The notes under the pieces: generated by a model | Seen by the model: only the letters and a program-made list of their open reading frames with translations | Told to the model about the DNA's origin: nothing | Databases searched by the model: none | Shown: positions 22,650 to 31,375 of the stretch, piece by piece | How the letters are laid out: each line of letters begins with the position of its first letter | How positions within the stretch are numbered: the first letter of the stretch is position 1 | Made by a program: the position numbers and the translations under genes | DNA from: Penaeus vannamei | Taxonomy: Eukaryota > Arthropoda > Malacostraca > Decapoda > Penaeidae | Reading direction: 5' to 3' | Assembly: GCF_042767895.1 (NCBI RefSeq) | Contig: NC_091555.1 | Location: forward strand, 4,993,370 to 5,025,869 | DNA length: 32,500 bases

Positions 22650-22990
22650 CTCTTTATCTCTCTCTCTCTGCTTTTCTTTCTCTATCTCTCTCTTTCTCCA
22701 TCTCTATTTCTCTCTCTCTGTCTATGTCTCTCTCTCTCTCTCTTTCTTTCTCTTTATCTCTCTCTCTCTCTCTGCTTTTCTTTCTCTCTCTCTTTCTCCA
22801 TCTCTATTCCTCTCTCTCTGTCTATGTCTCTCTATCTCTCTCTCTCTCTTTCTTTCTCTTTATCTCTCTCTCTCTCTCTCTGCGTTTCTTTCTCTCTCTC
22901 TCTTTACCTCCATCTCTATTTCTCTCTCTCTGTCTAAGTCTCTCTTTATTTCTCCTTATCTCCCACTCTCTCCCTCTCTTTCTCTCTCTT
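22416..22990. repeat. (CT)n / (TTTC)n / TCTATCTC compound microsatellite
   Basis: A 575-bp pyrimidine tract with recurring CTCTTTCTTTCTCTTTATCTC and TCTGTCTATGTCTC motifs, making an irregular tandem array of about 50-110 bp blocks. It ends at the inner edge of the right inverted-repeat arm. Confidence 0.92.
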
Positions 22991-23024
22991 TCTTAGCTTA
23001 TGTTCCCATTCTACACATCCGTTC
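22981..23024 (-). repeat. Right arm of 44-bp inverted repeat (partner 20825-20868)
   Basis: On the plus strand it reads (CT)n, then TTTCTTAGCTTATG, TTCCCATTCTACACATCC and GTTC. It is the reverse complement of 20825-20868 except for one base. The outer flanks (ending AGCGA on the left, starting GACACGG on the right) show no clear target-site duplication. Confidence 0.93.
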
Positions 23025-23204
23025 GACACGGCACAGGAATGAACGCTCTCTCTCTCTCTTTCTCTGTTTTTCTTTCTCTCTCTCTCTCTCTCAATATTCC
23101 CTTTCCCCTTCACTTCATTCCTAGGGTCCCTACTCCCCCGTATTTTTACCTTCCTATCTTCTTCCTTTCCCCATTACTCCCTTTCTCTTTTCTTTCTCCT
23201 CCCT
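23025..23204. repeat. CT microsatellite and short mixed sequence
   Basis: A short unique stretch (GACACGGCACAGGAATGAACG) leads into (CT)n at 23046-23090, followed by pyrimidine-rich mixed sequence. TGAACGCT followed by (CT)n also occurs at 22408-22430, a small shared seed. Confidence 0.7.
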
Positions 23205-23625
23205 CCCCCAACACTCTCTCCCTTTCTTTCTTCTTTCTCCTCCCTCCCTCCCCTCTCTCTCCCTTTCTTTTCTTTCTTCTCCCTCCCCCACATCTCTCTC
23301 CCTTTCTCTTCCTCTTCTTCCTTCCCCACGTCTCTCTCTCCTTTCTCCCTTCTCCCCACCTCTCTCTCCCTTTCTCTTTTCTTTCTCCTACCTCCCCTAC
23401 CTCTCTCTCCCCTTCTTTTCTTTCTCCTTCCTTCCTTCCCCACGTCTCTCTCCCTTTCTCCTTCTCCCCCACCTCTCTCTCCCTTTCTCTTTTCTTCCTC
23501 CTTCCCTCCCACCTCTCTCTCCCTTTCTTTTCTTTCTCCTCCCTCCCTCACCTCTCTCTCCCTTTCTTTTCTTTCTCCTCCCTCCCCTACCTCTCTCTCC
23601 CTTTCTCTTCCCCTTCCCCCCCCCC
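23205..23625. repeat. Pyrimidine minisatellite, about 39-bp unit, about 11 copies
   Basis: Units begin ACCTCTCTCTCCCTTTC and continue TTTTCTTTCTCCTCCCTCCC. Starts near 23290, 23328, 23357, 23399, 23442, 23471, 23511, 23550 and 23589 give spacings of 29-43 bp; the last three intervals are 40, 39 and 39. It ends in a C-run at 23617-23627. Confidence 0.85.
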
Positions 23626-23735
23626 CCTGCAGCGTCTTCCCCATTCATTCCTCTTCAATCTGTGTCCTCAACTGCATGAGCTGGTTGATGGCCCATGCAC
23701 AATAATCTGCTTAAGGTTCGGCGATTTGTCCTCCT
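23626..23735. other. Unique island in polypyrimidine block
   Basis: About 110 bp of complex sequence (CTGCAGCGTCTTCCC through GGTTCGGCGATTTG). It is open on the minus strand over part of its length but too short to classify. No homology recognised. Confidence 0.6.
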
Positions 23736-23955
23736 CCTCCTCCTCCTCTTCTTCTTCTCCTCCATTCCTCCTCCTCTTCTTCTTCTCCTCCATTCCTCCT
23801 CCTCTTCTTCTTCTTCTCTTCCTCCTCGTCCCTCCCTCTTCTTTTTCTTCTCCTCCTCCTCCTCCTCTTCTTCTTCTTTTTCTTCTACTTCTTCTCCTCC
23901 TTCTCCTCCTCTTCTTCTTCTTCTTCTTCTTCTTCTTCTCTTCCTCCTCCTCCTC
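23736..23955. repeat. CCT/CTT trinucleotide microsatellite
   Basis: Alternating (CCT)n and (CTT)n blocks, including a 28-bp unit beginning CATTCCTCCTCC at 23763 and 23791 and a long (CTT)n run at about 23908-23938. The minus strand is (GAA/GGA)n, a class that can form intramolecular triplexes. Confidence 0.92.
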
Positions 23956-25010
23956 CGTGTCATCTCCCTCCTCTGTCTGTCTCCCATATCATATCTCTTG
24001 TACTGTCCTCCTTCCCCGATTTATTTTTTCTTTATTTTCCTTTACCTCGTCCCCTTCCTACGTCTTTCTATTCTCCTGTGTTTCCTATCCTCTTCTCTTT
24101 TCTTCCTACGTCTCTCATCTTTGTGTGTTCCTCTCTTGTCCCCTCTTCCCCTTCCATCTCTTCTTGTCTTCCTACTTATTCCTATTTTTATCACATCTAT
24201 CCTTCTCATCCTATATTACCTCACCTCCTCGTCGTCCCTCCCTTCGACCAGTTATTTTTTTCTCTCTCCTTTAGCCTCCTTTCCCTCTCCCAGGTCCCTC
24301 CCTTCCCCCACTTCTTCCTCCTCTCCCCTCTATCCCTCTATCTCCTCCCCTTCCCTCAAGCCTTCCCCTTAGCCTCCTATCCCCTTAACCTGAATCCATC
24401 TCCTCCCCCTTCCCCCATTTCCTCTACCCCCACCCTTTGTCCCTCCCTCTATGGTTCCCCTCAGCCCCCTTTGCCCTTCCCCCACTTCTTCTAATCCCTT
24501 CATCACCCCCTTCCATCCCCTTTCTACCCCCTTTATCCCACTCCCCACTTCTAAACCCTCCCTTAACCCTCTCCTCTACTTCCGCTTCCCCTTTCCCTCC
24601 TACCCCTCCTCCTATCCCCTTCCCCTCATCCCCACATCCTACCACCCTTCCCCTGCATCCCCCTCTACACCCTCCTTGCCCTTATCACTCTCCCAGTCCC
24701 CTTTCCCCTCATCCCCAGTTCCCCCTCCCTGACCTCTTCCCCTTCCCTCATCCCCTTCTTGCCCTCGCCCCTGCATCCCCCATCCCCTCTCCTCCCATCC
24801 CCCTTCCTACAGCCTCCTCCTACCTCCCTTCCTTACCCCCTTTCCCTCATCCCCTCCACCACCCTCCTCACTCCTTCCCTACATCCCCCTCTACCCCCCA
24901 CTCCTCACCCCCCTCCCCCTTCCTACCACCCACTTCCCTCATCCCCCTCCTCCCCTTATCCCCCTCCAACACCCCCATTCACCCCCTCCCCTCCCCCCTT
25001 TCCCCCAATC
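23956..25010. repeat. Long C-rich polypyrimidine region
   Basis: About 1 kb of C/T with scattered A, becoming strongly C-rich after 24260 (CCCCTTCCCC-type motifs with irregular 25-40 bp periodicity). The open frames on both strands are proline/serine-rich or glycine/arginine-rich low-complexity sequence and are not called. Confidence 0.85.
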
Positions 25011-25140
25011 AACAAGAGAGCCAAGCGGAAGAATCCGAGGGGCGCTGGCACTCCCCCCCCCCCCCCCGCCCCCTCCTCATTGAGTCCAACGGCCCTGACT
25101 TGTAGACAATGGCCCTTTATATGCTTGTATTTGCCATGGC
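25011..25140. other. Unique island at the pyrimidine-to-purine switch, with C15 run
   Basis: About 130 bp of complex sequence separating the C-rich block from the G-rich block. It contains C15 at 25053-25067 and sequence such as GACTTGTAGACAATGGCCC. Confidence 0.7.
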
Positions 25141-25740
25141 GGGGAGGGGGGGGATGGGCAGGGAGGAGGAGGGGGTGGAAAGGGGTGTGTGTGGAGGATG
25201 GAGGGAAGGGGATGGGGAGGGAGGGATGGAGGGAAGGGGTGGGAAGGAGAGGAGGGAGGATGGAGGAAAGGAAGGGTGAGTGGCAGCAGAATGGAGGGAC
25301 GGGGAGGAGGACGGGGATGGAGGGAAGGTGGGATGGGAAGGGAACGGGAGGAGATGGATGGTGGGATGGGAGGGTGGAGGGATGGGAATGGGGACGGGGA
25401 GGAATGGGGTAGGGAAGGGGGAGGGAAGGAGAGGGAGGTTGGAGGGAGGAAGGGGAGAAGGGGAGGGACGGGGAGGAGGGGTGGGATGTGAGGGAGGAGG
25501 AGGAAGGGAAAGGGTTGGGGAGAGATGGAGAAAGGGGAGATACGGAAATGGGAATGAGGGGGTTGGGGTTGGGGAGGAAGGGTGGGAGAAAGGGAGGGAG
25601 ACGAGGGAGGAGGAGGAGAAGGATGGAGAAAAGGGGATACACGGGAAGAAGAATAGGGGGTTGGGGTTGGGGTTGGGGGGGGGGAAGGGAGGGAGGGAGG
25701 GAGGGAGGGGGAAGGAATGCGGTTGGGGAAACGTGGAGAT
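25141..25740. repeat. G-rich polypurine region with G-quadruplex motifs
   Basis: About 600 bp of GGGA/GGAT/GGAAGG-rich sequence on the plus strand. 25656-25684 reads G5-TT-G4-TT-G4-TT-G10, a canonical quadruplex pattern resembling TTGGGG repeats; a weaker one lies at 25558-25585. Confidence 0.9.
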
Positions 25741-25850
25741 AAAGGCGAGAAGGAGAAAATAAAAAGTGCAATAAAAAGGAAAAGGGAAGATGAGGAGGGT
25801 AGTTATCAGGAAAATAGGGGTGAAGAAAAAATATGAAATAATTGGTGCAG
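25741..25850. other. A-rich unique stretch
   Basis: About 110 bp of A/G-rich but non-periodic sequence between two purine repeat regions. No feature recognised. Confidence 0.5.
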
Positions 25851-26300
25851 ATGGAGGGAGAGGATGTGAGAGGAAGGGAAGGAGGAGTAGGAAGGATGAG
25901 GGTGAGGTGGAGGGAGGAGGAGAAGAGATGGAAAGGAGGGAAGGGTAGGGAGGGAGGAGGAAGGAGGAAAGGAGAGGGAAGGAGGAGGGAGAAGATGAGG
26001 AGCGTGTAGGAGGTAGGGAGCGGAAGGAGGGAAGAGGAGGGAAGGAGGGAAAGAGGGGTAGGAGGGAGGAAGATGAGGGGGTAGGAGGAGTAAGGAGAAA
26101 GGGAAGGAGAGAACAGAAGGAGGAGGAGAAAGGAGGAAGGTAGGAGGAGTGGAAGGAGGGAGTAGGAGGAGGAAGGAGGGACGATGAGGAAGAGGGAAGG
26201 AGGGAGTAGGAAGAGGACGAGGAAGAAGAGGAGGAGGGAGGGGAGGAGGAGGGAGGAGGAGGAGGAGGAGGAGGAGGAGGAGGAGGGAGGAGAGAGGAGG
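25851..26300. repeat. GGA/GAA polypurine region
   Basis: Irregular AGGAGGAAGGAGGG-type repeats ending in (GGA)n at about 26250-26285. The proline/serine-rich minus-strand frames are compositional. Confidence 0.88.
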
Positions 26301-26455
26301 AGATGGCAAGCGGCGGCGGCAAGTTAGAATAAAAGTGTGTCGGCTAAGAAAGTGTTCAGAACTAGACGTTAATCTGAGCTCAACTTTTCCCATTTGCTAA
26401 CATCGGCGCACTCGGCTGGACGCAGCCTTTCCGCAGAGTTTCGTCCCCTTTCCCT
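26301..26455. other. Unique island
   Basis: About 155 bp starting with GGCAAGCGGCGGCGGCAAG and including TAGACGTTAATCTGAGCTC. Complex sequence with no recognised gene. Confidence 0.6.
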
Positions 26456-26640
26456 CCTATTTTCGTCTGATACTTATCCCCCCCTGTTCCCCCTCCTTCC
26501 CTTCCTTCCCCTGTCCTCCTCCTTCCCTTCCTTCCTCTCCCCTGTCTCCCTCCTTCCCCCTCCTTTCTCCCTCCTTCCCCTTCCTCCTCCCTCCTTCCTT
26601 CCCTTCCTTCCCCTTCCTTCCCTCCTTCCCCCCATCTCTT
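26456..26640. repeat. CCTT/CCTCC pyrimidine microsatellite
   Basis: Imperfect (CCTT)n and CCTCC repeats, about 185 bp. Confidence 0.88.
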
Positions 26641-26731
26641 CTTTCTCTCCGTTTCCGCTTTCGGTTCCGCGGCGACGCCTCGTTTTCTCGAGACTTGAGT
26701 CGAACGGATCGAGTCATCGAAACTTCTCGTC
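26641..26731. other. CpG-bearing unique island
   Basis: About 90 bp with many CpGs (GGTTCCGCGGCGACGCCTCG), directly abutting the A-rich tandem repeat. No gene recognised. Confidence 0.55.
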
Positions 26732-26951
26732 AATTTTCCCGCGTAAAAATAAACAAACAAAAAATTTAAAATATGAGAAAAAAACAATTTCACACGTAAA
26801 AACAACAACAACAACATAATATGAGAACAAAAAAACAAACAAACAATTTCCCACGTAAAAAAGAAGAAGAAAAATATGAGAACAAAAAAACAAACAATTT
26901 CCCACGCAAAAAAAAAAAAAAAAAAAATATATATATAAATATATGTATATA

Positions 26952-27019
<68 letters not shown>

Positions 27020-27056
27020 ACAAAAAACAAACAATTTCCCACGTAAAAAAATGAAA
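26732..27056. repeat. A-rich tandem repeat, 51-58 bp unit, five copies, one with internal expansion
   Basis: Copies of CAATTTCCCACGTAAAAA or close variants start at 26732, 26786, 26844, 26895 and 27032, with ATATGAGAACAAAAAAACAA between them. Spacings are 54, 58 and 51 bp, then 137 bp where A20 (26908-26927) and (AT)n (26928-27014) have expanded. The first copy (CAATTTTCCCGCG) merges with the unique flank and may be the founder. Confidence 0.88.
26928..27014. repeat. (AT)n microsatellite
   Basis: About 87 bp of TA dinucleotides with a few interruptions (AAAT, TGTA, TTAT), nested inside the fourth unit of the A-rich tandem repeat and preceded by A20. Confidence 0.96.
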
Positions 27057-27340
27057 AACATGAAAAAAGGAGAGAGAAATGGAAAACTAAAAGAAAAACT
27101 AAAAAATGAAACTGGAGCAAAACAATGACAAAAAGGAACAAGCTAAAGGTATAATACCCATTTCAAACACTTCTAATACATGCATTAAAAGACAAACAAA
27201 CGAAATCAGATTAACATAATAACACAAGCACAAAAAAACACAAACACACAAAATCACACGAACAAACAAACAAACAAAAAATAAAAAACAAAATCAGACA
27301 CGGACAGAAGCATAAAACACTCACACACAGAAAAAAATAC
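27057..27340. other. A-rich region with CAAA/ACAA motifs
   Basis: About 280 bp of A-rich sequence including (CAAA)n at about 27262-27277 and scattered ACACA. Low complexity; no gene. Confidence 0.65.
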
Positions 27341-27500
27341 AGGAGGGGGGGGGAGGCTATCCGAGGGGACAGGGCACAAGAGAGCAAGAGGGGGAGGGGG
27401 GGGGAGGCAGGGCACAAGGGATCAAGAGGGGGGAGGGGGGAGCAGAGGGCACAAGGGGAGCAGAGGGGGAGGGGGGCAAGACACAAGGGATCAGAGAGGG
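27341..27500. repeat. G-rich tandem repeat, about 37-bp unit, four copies
   Basis: GGGCACAAG or close variants recur at 27372, 27410 and 27447, with a diverged copy near 27478 (spacings 38, 37 and about 31), separated by G-runs. Confidence 0.8.
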
Positions 27501-27935
27501 GGGGGAGGGGAAAGCAAGTGAGGGGAGGGAGAGGAAGGAGGAAAGCAAGAGAGGTGGAGGGGGAAGAGGAAAGCAAGAGACGGAGGGAGGGAGGGGGAAG
27601 GGGAAAGCAAGAGGAGGGAGGGGGAGGGGGAAGGGGAAAGCAAGAGAGGGAGGGAGGAATGGGAAGGGGAAAGCAAGAAGGGGGAGGGAGGGGGAAGGGG
27701 GAAAGCAAGAGGGAGGGAGGAATGGGAAGGGGAAAGCAAGAGAGGGAGGGAGGGAATGGGAAAAGCAAGAGGGGAGGGAGAGGAAAGGGAAAACAAGAGG
27801 GGAGGGAGGGGGAAGGGGAAAGCAAGAAGGGGAGGGAGGGGGAAGGGGAAAGCAAGAGAGGGAGGGAGGGAATGGGAAGGGGAAAGCAAGAAGGGGAGGG
27901 GGGAGAATGGGAAGGGGAAAGCAAGAGGGGAAAGG
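27501..27935. repeat. G-rich minisatellite, 28-35 bp unit, about 14 copies
   Basis: AAAGCAAG recurs at 27511, 27542, 27570, 27604, 27637, 27670, 27702, 27733, 27762, 27790 (as AAAACAAG), 27819, 27849, 27883 and 27918, separated by GGGAGGGAGGGG stretches of varying length. The anchor is constant while the G-rich linker varies. Confidence 0.92.
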
Positions 27936-28118
27936 ACACCGAGGGCAAGTTGTTCCATCCGAAAAGAGGAGGCAGACGGTCCAGATGGTGTCAGCGGCGA
28001 CTCAGATAAGCTCCGGGATCTTTGTGCATTTTTCACGTACATCAATTATAAAGTTTTTTTGGAGGGAGGCGAACTGTGTGCGTCTTTCCACATTGTCCTA
28101 AAGTTTTAATTTCGTTGC
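27936..28118. other. Unique island
   Basis: About 180 bp of complex sequence (GACACCGAGGGCAAGTTG through AAAGTTTTAATTTCG). A minus-strand frame begins here but continues into the G-rich minisatellite complement, so it is not called. No homology recognised. Confidence 0.55.
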
Positions 28119-28620
28119 TCGCATGCCCGTTTTCTTTATTTTTCCTTTTTTTTAAGGGGTTACTTTATTTATTTATGTTTTGCTCTGCGTTGTATCCTTT
28201 TTTTTTTCTTTTTTTAGTTGTTTATTTCTTGTTCTTTACTCTGTGTTGTATCTGCCGCTTTCTTTATTTTTCCTTTCTTTTTAAGGGGTTACTTTATCTA
28301 TTTATGTTTTGTTCTGTGTTGTATCTGCCTTTTTCTTGCTTTTTTTAAGGTGTTACTTTAATCATTTTTGTTCTGTGTTGTATCTGTCGTTGTCTTTTCT
28401 TTATTTTATTTATTGTTTTTTTAACGGGTTACTTTATTTATCTATTTTTGCTCTGTGTTGTATCCACTTTTCCTTTTTCTTTTTTTCTTTTTAGGTGTTA
28501 CTTTATTCATTTATTTATTTATTTATTTATTTATTTTTGTTCTGCGTTGTATCCACTTTTTTTGTCTTTTTAGGTGTTAATTAATTAATTAATTAATTAA
28601 TTTGTGCTGTATTATCCACG
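28119..28620. repeat. T-rich diverged tandem repeat, about 56-89 bp unit, about 7 copies
   Basis: Each unit carries CTGTGTTGTATC or CTGCGTTGTATC (starts 28185, 28241, 28314, 28373, 28453 and 28542, with a degraded copy near 28607), a T-rich tract and GGTTACTTTATTTATTTATG. Length differences come mainly from T-runs, an (ATTT)n run at about 28508-28535 and a (TTAA)n run at about 28577-28600. Confidence 0.87.
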
Positions 28621-28633
28621 TTCCTATCAGTTC

Positions 28634-28808
28634 TAGGGGGGAAGGGGGAGAGGGGGAGGGAGGGGGAGGAGGGAGGGATAGGGAGAGAGGAAGGAAGGAT
28701 AGTGGAGACATGGGGCAAAGGGGGGAGGGGGGAGGGGGAGGGGGAGAAGGACGGAATAGAAGATAAGGGAGAAGGAAGGATAGAGGAGGTAGAAGGAGAT
28801 GGGTAGGG
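28634..28808. repeat. G-rich purine tract
   Basis: GGGGGAAGGGGGAGAGG-type sequence with several potential quadruplex runs; irregular periodicity. Confidence 0.85.
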
Positions 28809-28814
28809 GTGTAT

Positions 28815-29520
28815 AGAGTCCCTGTCCCTAATTCTGCCCCTAACTCTTCCCCCTCACCCTGCCCCTACCCTTACCCCTAACTTTTTCCCTTCACCCTGTC
28901 CCTAATTCCTTCCCCCTCCCCCTACCCACCCGTCTTGCCCCCTGTCCCCTAATTCCTTCCCCTCCCCCTACCCACCCGTCCTTGCCCCTGCCCCTAATTC
29001 TTCCCTTTCCCTCTGCCCCTAACTCTAGCCCCTCCCCTTGCCCCTGTCCCTAATTCCTTCCCCCTCCCCTTGCCTTCTTTCCGTACCCCCCCCCACCTTG
29101 TCTTCCCTGCCTCCCTAATTCTTCCCCCTCCCCCTACCCACTCCGTCTTGTCCCTGCCCCTAATTCTTCCCCCTACCCGCTTACCCCCTCCTCCTTTCCC
29201 TACCCCCCCGCCTTGCCCCTAACCCCTGCCCCTAATTCTTCCCCCACCCGCCTACCCCCTCCCTCCCTTTCCCTACCCCCCCCCGCCTTGCCCCTAACCC
29301 CTGCCCTAATTCTTCCCCACCCCTGTCCCTCCCCCTACCCACCCGTCTTGTCCCTGCCCCTAATTCTTCCCTGCCCCTACCCCTACCCCTCCTTCTTTCC
29401 TACCCCCGCCTTGCCCTGCCCCACTCCTTCCCCTACCTCCTCTTCCTACCCCTACCCCCCACGCCTTGCCCCTAATTCTTCCCCCTACCGCCTCCCCCTC
29501 CCCCCTAATTCCTTCCCTTC
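28815..29520. repeat. C-rich minisatellite with CCCCTAATTCTTCCCC units
   Basis: TAATTC recurs about a dozen times (for example near 28829, 28895, 28950, 28994, 29051, 29117, 29161, 29233, 29308, 29361, 29472 and 29505), separated by CCCCTACCC, CCCTGCCCC and CGCCTTGCCCC. Spacing is irregular (about 30-110 bp), with nested GCCCCTAACCCCTGCC forms. Confidence 0.87.
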
Positions 29521-29756
29521 TGGAACGTATCTCCAAACTTATGGCGAAACTTCCCCGTCTTGAAACTTCCCCATTGCAGAACGTATTTGCGATGGAACGG
29601 ATCCCCTTCTGTCCTCGAACTTAAACTGTCCTGAAACTTGCTCTCGGCGGAACTTTTTTTTTTTTTTTTTCTTTTTCTTTTTTTGATCTTGTGAACCTAA
29701 ACTTTGAAGTGGAATTTATCGTCCTTTAAAAAATCGTTTAAGAGGAGTTGCTCTAA
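29521..29756. repeat. Degenerate GAACTT/GAAACTT short repeat and T-run
   Basis: Short segments beginning GAAACTTCCCC, GAACGTAT, GAACGGAT, GAACTTAAAC, GAAACTTGC and GAACTTTT follow one another every 16-22 bp from about 29524 to 29660, then a T-run (29655-29686) and unique sequence. Similar motifs resume at 30042-30140 beyond the TG microsatellite. Confidence 0.6.
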
Positions 29757-30000
29757 TTGAAAAAATTATATTTTTTACGTATATATATATTCATATATAC
29801 ATATACATACATGTACACTCTTACATACGAATACGTGTGTGTGTCTGTATGTGTGTATGCATTACGTGCGTGTGCGTGTGCGTGTGTGTGTGTGTGTGGT
29901 GTGCGTGTGCGTGTGTGTGTGTGTGTGTGCGTGTGCGTGCGTGCGTGCGTGCCTGCGTGTGCGTGCGTGCGTGCGTGCGTATGTGTACGTGCGTGCGGTT
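29757..30000. repeat. AT then (TG/CG)n compound microsatellite
   Basis: An AT-rich lead-in (ACGTATATATATATTC) followed by (TG)n and (GTGC)n at 29834-29998. This is about 165 bp of nearly perfect alternating purine-pyrimidine, a sequence class able to adopt Z-DNA. Confidence 0.94.
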
Positions 30001-30445
30001 TAACCTGTTCTTCCCTCTCTCCAGTTCCCCAAAAACAGAAATAATGCAACTTAAGACTTCCCGGATTCAAGACTACCCACCTTGAGCGTTCTCTCCCTGA
30101 ACTTTCATGTATCCAGAAAAACTTTAAACTTCCCCCGAACTCATCTATTTCGCAGTGCCAAAGTACTTAAAGATTATATACTAATGCCCTGATTATGAGA
30201 GGAGGTATTTTCGGATTATCATAACGATTTATTACGCGGGGTCTTCGGGGCTTGACCTAACTTTCATATCAAGGTGAATTTCATGATATTTGACCCCGTT
30301 TCTTATTCTTACTTCCAATATTGGTGTTGTAAGTATAGTAAAAACTATAATAACAACTATTACCGTTATTATTTTCCATCATGATTCGTCTATTCGTCTC
30401 TCACTAGTCCTCCCTTGTCAAAATGTCTAAGGATATACGTCTGTG
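30001..30445. other. Unique region with further GAACTT-like motifs
   Basis: 30001-30140 has ACTTAAGACTTCCC, CCTGAACTTTC and TTTAAACTTCCCCCGAAC, related to the degenerate repeat at 29521-29660. 30141-30445 is AT-rich complex sequence with no gene visible. Confidence 0.55.
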
Positions 30446-31142
<697 letters not shown>

Positions 31143-31375
31143 ACATGCACACACACGCACGTAAACGCGTGCACACACAAGCATCGTCACATGCATATAC
31201 ACACGCATACACACAGACAAATTCACACACTCGCTCTCTCACTAATACAAACACTTACGAACACGCAGACACATACATACGCGCACACACACACACAGAC
31301 AAATTCACACACTCACTCACTAATACAAATACACACGAACGCACACACACACACACACACGCAAATATACACTGA
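31143..31375. repeat. (CA)n-rich region containing an 82-bp tandem duplication
   Basis: CA-rich sequence in which CACAGACAAATTCACACACTC at about 31213 recurs at about 31295 (offset 82 bp). Both copies continue with ACTAATACAAA and ACGAAC. The copies differ in the CTCTCTC/CACTCAC segment and at scattered bases. Confidence 0.88.

Noticed and set aside
20758..26393. Ser/Leu-, Pro/Ser- and Gly/Arg/Glu-rich open frames over the CT, C-rich and G-rich tracts
   Set aside because: Low-complexity translations of microsatellites, often open on both strands at once.
27936..28045. Minus-strand frame beginning in the 27.94-28.05 kb unique island as a real exon
   Set aside because: Only about 35 non-repeat codons, continuing into G-rich minisatellite complement; no recognised homology or splice structure.
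28815..29520. Interstitial telomere (CCCCTAACCC-like)
   Set aside because: Units are irregular and mixed with CTTCCCC and CTTGCCCC; there is no run of a single telomeric repeat.
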